A stretch of 64,000 nucleotides of DNA from positions 40,854,803-40,918,802 of the forward strand of contig OZ024836.1 in assembly GCA_964016985.1 (NCBI GenBank). The letters run 5' to 3'. This stretch comes from Anodontia alba. Taxonomy: Eukaryota > Mollusca > Bivalvia > Lucinida > Lucinidae. Both the position numbers and the translations under genes were made by a program. The notes beneath the pieces are model-generated. The model had not been told where the DNA came from. It saw only the letters and a list, made by a program, of their open reading frames with translations, and did no database searches. Shown in pieces: positions 1 to 12,048 of this stretch (the stretch's first letter is position 1; each line of letters starts with the position of its first letter).

Positions 1-172
1 CCTTCGAACAAAGTATTTGCACACACTAAAAAGACTAAACATAGGAAATAGTAACATACGGAGAAGGTGTATACAGTTAAATGCATATACGTATATCAGC
101 TATACTTCTAATGAATATTTTCAGCACTTGCTAACACAAAGCATAATCAAATACTACTTATTATGGCAAATA

Positions 173-1506
173 CGAGGGTCGTGCAAACAGTTCTGTCACT
201 AATAGGCTTCCTTGGCTTTATCCCAGGTGTATTTTAAAATGCTTCACTGCACTTGAATGGTGTGTTGAATAACTAACGATACCCGTTCATTTTGTGCAAA
301 TTGCTTTCCAACTAACCGAGTTATTTTAAATTGAAATAGATGCAGTCATATACTCTCTCCAATTTACTTGTTACATTGGAACATGGACCAGAAATTCGTA
401 GCTATATTAAATGCCGCATTGGGCTTAATATAGATTCAAAGTAGGTATTTAATGAATTGTGTGGTATATATGGACCTCAGACCTTTTCAGTTCGCACAGT
501 TTTTAGGTGGGTTAAAGCTTTTAAAGCTGGGAAGTTTTCTGTTGAAATTGATACCCGTCCTGGAAGGCCTAAAACCTCTGTTACCAAGGCTAACATCGCT
601 GCTGTAAAGATTGGGGTCGAACAGGATGCGCGATGTCTGTCAAAGATATAGCTAGTTGAACATGCATATCAGAAGGCAGTGTGCAAAAAATTTTGAAAAA
701 GCGTTTGGACCTGAGAAAGGTTTGCGCTAGGTGGGTACCTCATTTGCTCACTGAGGAGCAAAAGACACAACGCCTTAAATGTGCCCGGGAACTTTTGAAA
801 ACATACAAAGGCTGTACTAGTCGGGTTATTTCTAACTTGCTAACAGGTGATGAAACCTGGGTGCACATGTTTGAGCCATAAAGAAGGGCTGATAATAAGC
901 AATGGAAGCGAAAAGATCAAAAACGCCCATGTATTGCCAAGAAAACCTTAAGTTCGAAAAAAGATGTTGTACGCAGTTTTCTTTAATTCAAGTGGGCCAG
1001 TCGTTCAAGTGCCTGGTCCATCTTGTCATACAGTCACTGGCCGATTCTACAAGAATTCTGTACTGAAGAAAGTGAAAGAGTTTTACGATAAGAAACGACC
1101 AAGCAAAGGATGGTCAGGAGTCCACCTTTTACATGACAACGCCTCCTCTCATAAGTGTGAGGTTGTAAAGTCTTTTTTGGCTTCTGAACAGGTTAAAGTT
1201 TTAAATCATCCACCTTATTCACCTGACCTGAGTCCTTGTGCCTTCTTTGTATTTCCAAGGCTTAAGAAAATGCTTTCTGGAAATAAGTATACGTCTAGAA
1301 GTTCTCTTGGCAGCGCTATTTATCAGTGTTTCCAACAGATGCTAAAAAGAAGACTATTTATCTGCTTTTCGCGACTGGGTAAAAAGGTTACAAAAATGTG
1401 TTTCAGTAAAGGGGGAATACTTGAAGGTTTGTAATAAAATATGTTTGATAAAACGTAGCACTGAAGTAATCCGAACCCAGTGACAAAACTTTTTGCAGGA
1501 CCCTCG
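173..1506 (+). mobile_element. mariner (Tc1/mariner, DD34D) transposon, copy 1, defective
   Basis: The ends are inverted repeats of about 28 bp beginning CGAGGGTCSTGCAAA, with the other end reading the same on the - strand, and the element is flanked by the TA target duplication at 171-172 and 1507-1508. Between them lies a single mariner-type transposase reading frame, now broken. A second copy at 21,544-22,872 has the same ends and clearly common ancestry. Length of about 1.33 kb is normal for mariner. Neither copy can make transposase, but the ends look complete enough to be acted on if an active relative exists elsewhere (inference). Confidence 0.93.
383..1434 (+). pseudogene. mariner transposase remnant
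   Basis: Starts at the ATG of MDQK. An N-terminal helix-turn-helix half is readable (FNELCGIYG..VRTVFRWVKAFK..RPGRPKT), followed by the catalytic half with GDETWVHMFEP around 847, HDNASSHK around 1133, and YSPDLSPCAFF around 1218. Mariners carry a DD34D triad; the first two Asp are present, but the third position, exactly 34 residues after the second Asp, is Ala. A 5-base loss near the start relative to copy 2 shifts the frame, and a TAG follows at 430-432. Further shifts separate the three blocks. The protein is dead in both folding continuity and catalysis. Family assignment is firm. Confidence 0.92.
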
Positions 1507-1614
1507 TACTATTTCCAAAATGTTGATAATAACCATCCAGGTAGCCAAAGTGATAGGGCAATCCCTACCTACCATATTCCTTCCCCTCTCCACCCCCCCC
1601 CCCCATCCCTCCCC

Positions 1615-3852
1615 ATAAATATAAAACTTACATTGTAAAACAAAAAATGATATTCGTCTTCTGGTATTTGACATAAAGAATATTTTCTATCCGATAATGG
1701 TACCCTATTTGTTTTTTTTCATCTATCCACTTCAACCTCAAGCCGATGAGATGACATCCTAAGTTTACTTAAAGCGTGGCACAATTTAAAGACACTAATT
1801 TGTTCCAAATATGGTTGGAACTGAAATATAGCAATAGATATATAAAATTAAGCTCGAGAAGAATTTTCTAATCTACTTACCCAATTTTGAATAAAATTGT
1901 CATTTATCTTTGTTTTAGTAATGACATAAACGCACGATAATTTCCCACCCCCTGAACTAACCACACTTCGTAAAACCCCAATGGTATTAACAGATATCGG
2001 AGAAGTGAAACCCAATTACTCTTATTTGGAAACAGTTCCGCACCTCTAACCAAAATATTATATACTAATTTTATATATTTGTTCTCTTCAGACGCTAAAT
2101 TTTTAAACCAGTACTTTAAGATGGTATAATATCTCTTGGTTAAAAAGTGGTTCTGCCAAGTTCGCCATATACGAAATCATTTTGTGTCATCCTTTTGACG
2201 CCAAGAAGTGTTTTGCAAAATTGAAGATGCCCTTTTTCAATAGAATTCGCTTGACTAAAGCCCCAAACTTCGGATGCCTAATTCAAAATTGGTGAAATTA
2301 ATTTATCAAACAAATCCAACTTACGTTTTGGTGAAATAAACGTAAATTTGTATAGGTTTTTAATCAATTTAAAAATTGCTTTTTTTGTGCTTGCCCTGAT
2401 AACGTGTTTTGAACCTCCGCAAAAGAACTACTTACAGTAAAGACAAGACCTAAATATTTGAACTGCTTGACTATTTCAACTGGAATCCCATCATAATAAA
2501 AAAATTAAATTCCTAGGTAATATACACCCTTTACGGAACACCATAATTTTTGTTTTTGATACATTTATTTTTAGTTTCCACTATTACAATATTCTAATAA
2601 TAAATCTAAACTACACTGAGGGTCTTCTGCTGATCGAAAAAAATGACAATATCATCTGCATATAACAGCATAAAGATCTTTAACATATTAATATCTAAAC
2701 CTTCAATTGCAGAATTTATTAATTGCTCCTCGATATCATTTAGGAACAGAGAGAATAAGATCGGAGAGAGACACTCACCTTGACGGACACCTAAATTACA
2801 GTAAAATTCACTTCCAACTATTATCGTATTTTACTTGACTTCACTGACGACTACATAGACTTAATAATATTTAATATTGTGCCACGCAGACCAAGTTTCA
2901 TCAATTTATACCATAAATTATCCCGAAATATATAATCAAATGCCTTTATAAAGTCAATAAAAGCGCAATACAATTTTCCACCACTATTTAAAGAATGTGA
3001 GATTAAACCATGTAAAACAAAAATGTTATCTGCAGTAACCATACCCGGCCTAAATCCCGCTTGCGCCTCAATCAAGACAGAATAATCCTCCGCCCATTTT
3101 CCTAATCTGTTATTGATTACTCTAGTAAATAACTTGCCCAATGTGCTCAAGAATATTATACCTCGATAATTTTCTGCATCCTTAACACTACCTTTTTGTG
3201 GAGTGTAATTATATAGCCCTCTGACCAATTCTACCGAAAATGTCCCTTTTTCGTAAATTTTATCAAAAAGATTGCAAAATGTTGTTGATAAGATATTTTA
3301 CCATGGACAAAAACCTCATTTAAAATTCTGCCCGGTCCCCCCAGATCTATTAGTTTTTCAATTGTTTTATAGCATTTAGTATGTCCTCTTTTGAAAAAGG
3401 TACATTAAGCTCTTCAAACATTACAGTGAATTCATGTTTTTCGTAAAGTTCATTAAAAATATAACATCTTCATCAGGAGAATTAAAAGGGTCTGAAGGGT
3501 TGTTTACAGCTTTAAAACATTGTTCGAATGTGGTAAAATTGCATATTTGCAGATTTTACCTGAGCAGTTTCTTTCAGCAAATTCCAATACAGTTTTGCAT
3601 TTTAATGTCTTGTTTTATTTAAACGGACACTTTTTTTCTTTGTCAAAGTCGTACCGGCTTTTACATAACGTAGATTTGTACACAGACCTCGCTGTAACCA
3701 TGCCTTTTCTATTTTCCTCAGTTTTTTTTATTCCCTATATTTATTTAGCATCTGGTAGAAATCAAATCTAGATTCTTCACATTGCTCATTGAACCAGGGA
3801 TTTTCATTTTGTTTGAATGACTTTTCTACTAAATAAAGGGGCAAAAACTTCC

Positions 3853-3885
<33 letters not shown>

Positions 3886-3960
3886 TCTGTTTGCAAATAT
3901 TTTCTGCGGTCTCTAATTGTAATGCGGCGGCATGATGTCTTTTCAATCATAAGTTATTCA
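1615..3960 (-). mobile_element. LINE (non-LTR retrotransposon) remnant, reverse-transcriptase and C-terminal region
   Basis: Reading the - strand from 3,960 downward gives a decayed LINE ORF2: a linker with PWFNEQCEESR and KYRE, then RT finger and palm blocks (SVKDAENYRGI, LSTLGKLFTRVINNRL, IEAQAGFRPGM, FIDFIKAFDY near 2,940), then the catalytic YADD at 2,651-2,662, the thumb (KINVSKTKIMVFRKG, FKYLGLVFT, SPILN.ASEVWGF), and finally a C-terminal stretch including LRMSSHRLE near 1,760 and EDEYHFLF near 1,640. Many frameshifts and stops interrupt it; the longest open piece is 2,851-3,228. No endonuclease half is seen upstream, so the copy is 5'-truncated or its 5' part has decayed. A CT microsatellite sits in it at 3,851-3,889. 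The exact clade is not certain from motifs alone. Confidence 0.9.
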
Positions 3961-5589
3961 TGAGATAATTAATTAATTTTAGTTAACTACATGCAAATTC
4001 TTGTCATAAATCTATCTATTTTTCATCAACTACTGGATATAGTTTTCTTGAAATATGTTATAATGCTGGACGCTTAAATGTCATGTGACGTGGTTCTTGT
4101 AATGCATTGCTCTGTTACATCAAGCTCAGACAGAACATTGTTTCAAAATAAAGGCGGTACCTAGTTCTCACAAGTAGCTCATTTCCAACTAATATTCACA
4201 TAATGTCGAATATATAACGATCGCAATCATGACGAATGAAAATGTGATATAGCGTAATGAACGGCCTATTGTTGTTAAGAAAGAGACAAACTGACTAGTA
4301 CTACTTATGAATTTTCTCGTATGTGATATACTGCACTGTTTACTTGTAATAAATCTAACATTTGGGCGGTTGTTGGACGCAATCGTCTTCTCTGTGTTTT
4401 GTAAAACTATAACTGAAGATGCGCAGGAAAAGCCACACTCTTAAATTACGGCTTCAGTGGCTTTTTCTTGTAAACAACAAATACAATTTAGTTTAAATTA
4501 TAATTAGAACCTATATAAACGACTTTACCAAGGATCACAAACACGAAGCACAGCTTTCCTGGAGAAGAAGAGATTAGGTACAAGTAACAAAAAGACACAG
4601 CGGCCTAGTTGCAATAACGCATACACAGCCAAATAAGAACTACAATGGCGGAACCGCCTTGCAACGGTCCGCAGAAACAAGAACTATTGGGCTTAAACAA
4701 GTTTTATTCTCTCGAGTCCTCTCCCTTAATTCTGATGCAGCAAGAACGTACAGATATGGTTTCGGTCCGTGTAGGGTCTGTTACCTGAAAAATGGTATAT
4801 CACAGTAAAACAAACATAACCACAAAGTTGCAATGACACAGTGTAAGAGGTTTCGAGTACACTTTCTTCCTGATTGTAGACGGTTGTCGTTCCTGATTGT
4901 AATTTTTTCTGGACATCTCATCTCTTTAGAAATATCAATTAATCTGAAATCAGGCTAAACGAAAATCAAAGATAGGACTGTGTGGGCCATGCCACAGACA
5001 TCGATAATCAAACAGAATATAAACAAACATCTAAACATACACTTAAAACTCTATAGCATTTGTATTTTCGCGATTTCGTACAAGGAAGATTTATTTCATG
5101 ACTTCCGGTTTCTTGATTTCCAGTTTGCATTTCTGCATCCAAGGTACCTTCTGAAAAGGAATACCCTCTAACTGGAATGAGTTGAGACTACAAGGAGCAA
5201 ATACTTCACTTTCAGGGTAGCCTTCTTTTCATAAGTGAACAAAAAGATAGTGATATTTTGTATCAATTTCCCAATAAATCTTAAGCTCCGGAGTACATAA
5301 ATTCTAGTAGCGCCAATTGTGAAACACTTCATTTATATATACTATACAAAACAAATTTAACAAAGATATTTATGAATTACGTTTGGAATGATTCATGTTT
5401 TTTTTTTTTTTTTTTTTTTTTTTTTCTAAAGTAATCATTGTTTGCCATTTATAAGCAGACGTTTGGTTATGAAAAACAGGTTTCATTTTTACCTCTGTTG
5501 ACTCAGTATGGTGTTTATCGCTTCAGTGCGTACCAATACCACTGTGATTATGTTCTGTTTGAACACTAAAATTGAACAGTCTCTTTAAA
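3961..5589. other. stretch without recognised gene
   Basis: No coding signal was found. It holds a short palindrome around 4,428-4,470 (aaaagccac / gtggctttt), the motif ACCGCCTTGCAACGGT at about 4,655 that resembles a segment of the RTX tail elements, and a poly-T run at about 5,399-5,425. The 63-codon open frame at 4,980 shares its tail (GACTTCCGGTTT..CTTCTGAAAAGG) with 34,675-34,720, so it is repeat-derived. Confidence 0.6.
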
Positions 5590-5844
5590 AGTCGTTAGTG
5601 CGACGCCAACTTGTTATAGGGATGCAGGAGGCTGGGATTACTGTAACTGATGTCTCTAATAGTTTTCGTGTCCTCCCTAGCATCATGTCAAAGCTCCGGA
5701 TCCATTACAGTGTAGAAACCACCAGCGTACCAGACGTAGCCGTAAAAACATTTCGTCAAGATCGTCATCTTGTGCTTAATTCAAGACGAAACCGCTTTAG
5801 GTCGGCACCAAATATTGCTATCCAAATACTGAGTCGACATTTAT
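5590..5844 (+). pseudogene. Tc1-like transposase N-terminal fragment
   Basis: The frame through 5,598 reads RRQLVIGMQEAGITVTDVS, then a degraded second helix-turn-helix and RRNRFRSAPNIA, a pattern typical of the paired DNA-binding region of Tc1-like transposases. It stops being transposase at about 5,845, where the poly-A edge of an antisense RTX tail begins. No DDE catalytic half is found beyond that insertion, so this is a truncated relic rather than a split gene. The ATG at 5,598 is only the first Met in the open frame. Confidence 0.7.
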
Positions 5845-6240
5845 CAAAAAAAAGTAAGAGAAAAGTCCAGGGAGTGCCACAATCACAAATCGCAGCCCTT
5901 CCCAGACCCCAAGAGGAAGAGAAAACCGACAAATCTAAACAAGCACAAACCGAACAAACGTACGAAAAGCACTAAGATTAGCTCTCTCTTCCCCAAGCGA
6001 GGTAATCGCAATACTAAAAGGACTGAAAAACACAAGAACAAAATGACACACGGAAAGACATACAACATCGCCTCGTAAAATAAACCACAAAGCAAAAAGG
6101 AGTAAGACTAACATCGGGACCACCGCCTTAGAACGGTCGGTAGAGCAAACCGCCGGGGGGGGGGGGGGGGGGCGGTTAAAGCACTTTTACAGCTAGCTTA
6201 CTTCACCCTGGGTCCAGATTCCAACCCCTGGTCCAGATTC
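5845..6240 (-). mobile_element. RTX retroelement tail, copy A (5'-truncated)
   Basis: On the - strand this is the terminal non-coding part of the RTX element, ending in the shared terminus CTTTTCTCTTAC followed by T's. It matches copies B, C, D, E and F from that terminus inward and breaks off near 6,240 just after the segment CTTCACCCTGGGTCC. An internal G run (about 18 G) lies near 6,157 where other copies have 4-7 G. Shared 3' end and different 5' break points are what target-primed insertion leaves behind. Confidence 0.8.
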
Positions 6241-6936
6241 CGTAAATGGTGTAGCAGAGTCCATGTCAACCACCAGCTCCGACAGGTCATTTACCTACTT
6301 GGCTAAATATCTTAGCCTCATACATATTAACGTCTAGAGTATACTTCCTAAACTTGACATAATAAGCTGCAAGTCAAAAGCATAGGACATACTTGTCTTT
6401 ACTGAGAGTTGGCTGAAACCGGGCACACTTTTCGGAAAAGACAGGTGTGATCATACTAGAGGACGAGTCCTGATATATACAAGAATAAGTATACAAAGCA
6501 AACGCAGAACAGACTTGGAATTGCAAGATTAAGAAGCTGTTTTGGTAGAAATAACCGTTCAGTTTAATAAGATACCGATCGGTGGATTTTATCCCCACCA
6601 CCCAGCAATACAGGCTACTTTTACAAAATAAATGAAAGCATTAACAGAGCCTACAATAATTCTTTAGTAGATATTTTAATCACGGGAGACTTCATCTTTA
6701 ACATATTATCAAACATAAACAATAAAGTGAAAGAATTAATACAGCAGTGCAATCTTAACCAGTTGATACGCGAAGCAACGCATTTCAGCGAACATTCGTC
6801 TTCGTTGATCGACTTAATATTGGTGTGAAACACAACCAACATCGTTACTAGTGGAGCTGCAGATTCATTCATACCTGACCAGAATATATTTCACTGTCCT
6901 GTACTTGTGCTCCTAAAATATTTTACTCGCACCAGT
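6241..6936 (+). pseudogene. LINE endonuclease (EEP/AP-type) domain, 5' part of a split element
   Basis: In shifting + frames it reads as the apurinic-type endonuclease of a CR1/Jockey-like LINE: HINV.SILPKLDII near 6,325, LVFTESWLKPG near 6,395, TGDF near 6,680, and SSSLIDLIL near 6,800. These correspond to the endonuclease catalytic blocks of non-LTR elements. The domain ends at 6,936 where antisense RTX copy B starts, and the same LINE resumes in the same orientation at about 9,545 with the linker and RT. Several indels and stops make it non-functional. Confidence 0.82.
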
Positions 6937-9540
6937 TAAAAAAGGTAAGAGAAAAGTCCAGGGAGTGCCACAATCACAAACCGCAGCCCTTCCCAGACCC
7001 CAAGAGGAAGAGGAAACCGACAAATCCAAACAAGCACAAATCGAACAAACGTACGAAAAGCACTAAGATTAGCTCTCTTCCCCAAGCGAGGTAATCGCAA
7101 TACTAAAAGGACTAAAAAACACAAGAACAAAATGACACATGGAATGACATACAACAAATCGATTCGTAGAATAAACCACAAAGCAACAAAGAGTAAGACT
7201 AACACCGAGACCACCACCTTAGAACGGTCAGTAGAGTAAACCACCGGTTGGGGGGGGGGGGGGGGAGCGGGGGGGGGGGGGGGGGCTTTAAAGCACTTTT
7301 ACAGCTAGCTAACTTCACCCTAGGTCCCGATGCTACTCTTAATACAGAAACACATAAAAATTCGGTTCGCATAAAGGCTCCCAACTCGGTCAATGCATCA
7401 AAGCGAAAAAACAAAAATCAAATTAATCACTATAATAAACAAAGACGAGTACTCATGGCTAATTCTACTGTATGCCAGAGTAAATGAAAACCAATAGTTG
7501 AACCACGGCGGGCCAAGCCAAAGACATATCGTCAAGCCCCAACCCACTGGTTAAAGTTTTACGAGGAGGCCGTCATTGGGTCTGAGGCCTGAACCGCCGT
7601 CGTGCAAGTAAAGAGTGAAGCATAGCCATCAACAATGATTGGGTTGACAACTAGGCATGCAGTCTGCCGCATAATAGCCAGGCTATAGCCAATTCTTTTA
7701 TAACGGTTAATAAGTTTTCTGAATTGCTCCGAAAAGTTAGATTTACCTATAATTTTTCTAAATCTGTCCAGTAAGTCAACGTAAAATTCTGGTCCCGATA
7801 TACCTTCTTGCAGAAGTGTTTTAAGACTGACGCTATATTTTCTAACAAGGCACTGTGTCTGCGATAAAATTTCGAAAACGCCTTACGAAGTTTAAAATAA
7901 CGACAGCCCTGCCTAAGAAGTTTGGCAGTAAGGGCTTTATTACGGTAGTTAAAGTCATAGATTTGAAGAAGCTCTGGTGAATCTAATAAGTTGAGATATG
8001 TATACCCCATATGAGGTACGCCGGGGGACATCGCCATCCAGAAAAGGGAAATTGACTATATCAAAATCAAAATCGTCTCGTTTATCATTAATTTTGGTGG
8101 AAACCGTACCATTAGAAATACATAGATTCAAATCCAAAAAAGGTGCCTCGGTATCGGAAGAATTTGCTCTATTTAATTGGAGTTCTGTAGGGTATATCCG
8201 GTCCACCATTTGGTCAAAGTAAATATTGTCAATATTTAATAAATCATCAAGGTATTTTGAAGTTGAATTGAAAGCCTCAATAATGTCAGCCTGATTTTCA
8301 CGTGAGACAGACTTCATGAAGTCTCTCTCATAACAAAAAAGAACCAAATTAATTCCCATCGGAATACCAATAGTTTGCCTATAATGTTTAGTTCCAAATC
8401 TAATAAAAATATTATCCAAAAGATAAACAAGGGCATCACAGACTTTTTGACACGACCATAAATTGTGATTATTATATACATCAGAAGTGAAAATGCACAT
8501 TCTTCGTTGCAGGCCAAATATTGGGTATTCTCCCGAATAAACGTTCGGTTAATTAAATCAATAAGTTTATCTTTTATAAGATGATGAGGTAACGTAGTAT
8601 ACAGTGTAGAAAGATCATATGTAGACAATTTAGAAGCCTGAAAGTTTTTAGATTTAAATTTATTGAGAACATCATTAGAATTTTTAATTGACCAAAAATA
8701 GTTAATTCCGTCCCTTTCGTAAACAGTATCATAGTATTAATCCAATGTTGTTTAACAGCAGTAAGGTATGAAGTTAGCAGTTTGGACAAATTAGTAGTCG
8801 TACATGAACTAGAATTAGCAATGAAACGTGCTTTATAAGGTCGTTTATGAAGTTTCGGTAACCAATATAACGTAGGAAGTCTGTCTTGCTTTTCTTTAAT
8901 ACTCACTGCAAACTTAGAAGTAATATCGATAGAATGGGTATTAACAATAGATCTCTCGTCAGTAGAAATCCGTTCATATGTTTTGGTATTACCAAGTTTT
9001 TGTATTAGAGTATTGATATAATAAAGTCGTCACACAACAACAACATTATTAGCAGCTTTATCAGCTTGAGCCAAAACATACTTCCTATGAAATTCTTGGA
9101 TACCTTGTTTCAAATATCGAAAAAGTAATTCAGGCTTAGGAGGGAGAAGATCAAGGTTATTAGAGTAAAATAACACACGTTCATCAATGATCTTAAAAAT
9201 CTTTAATTTTCAATTATTTAAAGCATTAGACTCAACATGCTCTCGTTTACACCAACGCGTACACTAATCATTTAAAGCACTGGCAATTGTTTCCCGACAT
9301 TTATTGAAATCAATGTGGGTTGGGAATCTATATTTAGGTCCTTTTGAAATAATTGAACGGATTCGTGAATCAGTTATAATCTTTAAGCTACCAGTGACAA
9401 TATGACCCGCTGGTTGATAACAAAATTTAGAATCTTTACAATTTCAAGAATCAGGGGAACTAGTTTCAATATCAAGATCAGAAACTAATAAATCGTATTA
9501 AAGACGGGTATGGAATTATCCACTAGCTCATTTTAAAATA
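6937..9540 (-). mobile_element. RTX retroelement (Penelope-like or related RT), copy B, longest copy
   Basis: The element lies on the - strand: a degraded RT from about 9,500 down to 7,550, then about 600 bp of non-coding tail ending at 6,937 with CTCTTACCTTTTT. It sits inside the + strand LINE (endonuclease before, RT after), so it inserted after that LINE. The tail holds two G runs at about 7,250-7,285. No GIY-YIG domain or terminal repeat is visible. The RT motif style resembles Penelope-like RTs, but I could not confirm the clade. Confidence 0.82.
7550..9500 (-). pseudogene. RTX reverse transcriptase, broken
   Basis: Blocks in order on the - strand: PPKPELLFRYLKQGIQEFHRKYVLAQADKAANNVVVV (abbreviated here as LKQGIQEFHRKYVLAQADK) near 9,100; TLYWLPKLHKRPYKARFI near 8,850; YDLSTLYTTLPH near 8,610 (first catalytic Asp); QTIGIPMG near 8,365; YLDDLLNIDN with the YLDD catalytic pair at 8,243-8,254; FLDLNL near 8,140; VNFPFLDGDVPR and SYGVYISQLIRF near 8,020; LRKAFSKFYRRH near 7,880. 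Frameshifts between blocks and stops near 9,265 and 9,050 show it is dead. Copy F preserves the C-terminal part better. It acts, in living relatives, as the enzyme that copies the element RNA at the target. Confidence 0.82.
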
Positions 9541-9777
9541 AGCTTTAATTAAAATCTCAAATATTGATGACAATGTCTTATGTATAGAAGATTGCAATAT
9601 GCAAGCAAGTCCCACAAAATAATTACGATCAGGTCAAATAAGAATCTATGGATAACATGTCATATAAAACGCCTTATCAGGAAAAGAAAACGTGCCTTTA
9701 AAAATATAAGAAAACCCCTTAAATGTGTGTATTGGAAAAAAAACAAGATACTTCGAAACAGTGGTAAATGAAATCAG

Positions 9778-9808
<31 letters not shown>

Positions 9809-11175
9809 TTAGACAAACTAGAGAGTGTACTATCTAGCGCAAGCTAAAACTGAACATTGTTTTGGAAGACATCTAAACAAATCCTCAATACAGGTCGTAA
9901 TTCAACAAACGTTCCCAATGACACTTAATAAACAATACGCCGAAAGTGACACTGAAAAAGATAACATGTTAAATAATTACTTTTCATCGCAAGCTAAAAA
10001 TGACGACGACCATAAAAATGTTCCACCTCTACCTCGACCCCAAACATACCACTCTATCCTCTATTTCTATAACACACCAAGACGTTTTTGATGTTCTCTC
10101 TAAACTGGACGTGAGTAAAGCATGTGGTCCAGACCTCTTGAGTCCTCGCCTTTTAAAGAAAGGAGCTTCTATTCTCTCGAAGCCTCGCTCCATTGTTTTC
10201 AACATATCACTGAGCCGAGGTTACTTCACATCCTCCTGGAAAAAAAGCTATTGCTACACTAATTCACAAGAAGGAAGATAAGACTCTTCCACAAAATTAC
10301 AGACCTATCTTCCCCCTTAGCCCTATAGGACAAACTATGGAATGTTGTGTGCACAAATATTTTTAAAACTACATAGTCGAACATAAGCTTAATCCTTTCC
10401 AGTCTGGTTTTGTTGCAGGTGATTCCTTACCAGTTATTACATACCTATAAAACTATTACTGATGTGGTTGACAGTGGAAAAAAATTCATAGTAGTCATTC
10501 CCAATATAAGCAAAGCCTTTGACAGGGTCTGGCATAAAGAACTTCTACTTAAACTTTCGCATATTTGACTTTCTGGAGATCTTCTGCAGTGATTCAAAAG
10601 TTACCTCTCTGACAGGAGACAGCGAGTTAACTTGAACGGTGTAACCTAAGACAGGGCTTTTGCTTTGCTGGGGTTGCAAGGATCTATCCTCGGTCCCTTA
10701 CTTTTTCTCAGTTATATAAACGACATTGTCAATGGCATTACTTGGCTGATTATACTAGCTTATATATTATTGTCGACAACCAAGTAACTGCCGCTCATCT
10801 TCTGAATACTGATTTAGACACTCTAAGTAAATGGGTATCTGAATGGTTAGCTGACTTCAATCCTGCAAAGACAACCGAACTTCTCATATTTAAAAAATTG
10901 TAGCCTCAACTTCATCCGCCTCTTTAAATGAATAGTATTACAGTAAATGAAACTTCTACCCATAAACATCTAGGCATTACCTTTTCTAGCTCATGTACTT
11001 GTTCAGAGCATATAAATTCTATCACTGAAATTGCTTGGAAGAGATTAAACATTATACGAGAGCTTGTTAAAAAATAGTAAGTTAGCTCTTGAAAAGTTAT
11101 ACACAGCATATGTTCTTATTAGAATATATTCCCTTATTAGAATACATAGGACCTTATTAGAATGCAGCGATTCTG
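9541..11175 (+). pseudogene. LINE reverse transcriptase, 3' part of the split element
   Basis: Continues the LINE of 6,241-6,936. Readable blocks: NLWITCHIKRLIRKRKRAF at 9,645, DVFDVLSKLDVSKACGPDLL near 10,085, NYRPI near 10,297, ISKAFDRVW near 10,506 (first catalytic Asp present), GSILGPLLF near 10,680, then ADYTSLYI near 10,745 where FADDTS is expected: the block is shortened and the second catalytic Asp is Tyr. The thumb follows (LSKWVSEWLADFNPAKT near 10,830, STHKHLGITF near 10,965). A poly-A insertion at about 9,778-9,805 and many shifts break the frame. Confidence 0.88.
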
Positions 11176-11366
11176 TATGGGTAAATGTTTCAAACGATTT
11201 TAAAGAGCAGTTACAAGGTGAAGTAATTTCATATTACTACAAGTCCATTTATTTCAGTCATCCAGGATACCCGTTTTGGTTGAATACCAATAAATACTAT
11301 TCTTCATCAACTCGTGTTCTAATTATACTGATCACTGGGTGTCACACAAATGAATATGTGATTAAC

Positions 11367-12048
11367 TTTATGCGATTCGATTTTTACATATTTCTGTATT
11401 CAGAGTAGCTTCGGGTCCCAGGATGAATTTGTCCGACTGTAAAAGTACTTTAAACGCCCTGTAGTTTATTCTACTGACCGTTTGAAGGCGGTGATACTGG
11501 TGTTCTTCTTTGTAGCTCTTTGCGCATTGCTTTCTGTTTTTTTCTATTTGTGTTGTGATGCTACCATTCTCCGTCTTCAATAGCTGCCCACTTTACTTTA
11601 TGTTTTACTAGTTGTGTTGTGGTGCTAGCATTTTTGGTCATCTTCAGCAGCTGCATATTTTGCTTTCTGTTTAAGTTGTGATTAAGAATGGCATCGGGAC
11701 CCAGGGTGAAGATAGTCGGCTGTAAAAATTCTTTAAACCCCCGGTGGTTTATTCTACTGACAGTTCTGAGGCGGTAGTCCAGGCGTTAGTCTTCCTCTTT
11801 GTTGCTTTGTGGTTTATTCTGCGAGGCGATTTGTTTTAAGTCTTGCCTTGTGTTGTTTTGTTCTTGTGTTTTTCAGTCCTTTTAGCATTGCAACCACCCC
11901 TCTTGAGGAAGAGAGTGCTAATCTTTTCCTACGTTTGTTCGATTTGCGTTTGTTTGGTTTTGTCTGTTTCCTCATCCTCTTGGTATCAGGGAAGGGCTGC
12001 GGCTTGTGCTTGTGGCACTGACTGGACTTTTCTCTTACGTTTTTTTTT
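11367..12048 (+). mobile_element. RTX retroelement tail, copy C (rearranged)
   Basis: Sense copy ending at GACTTTTCTCTTACG plus T's (about 12,035-12,048). Two overlapping pieces of the same tail are present: 11,367-11,520 and 11,690-12,048, both containing the CGGGWCCCAGG..GAA segment, with unrelated sequence between them. This looks like a local duplication or two insertions at nearly the same place. Open frames at 11,809 and 11,843 are translations of the non-coding tail. Confidence 0.72.
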
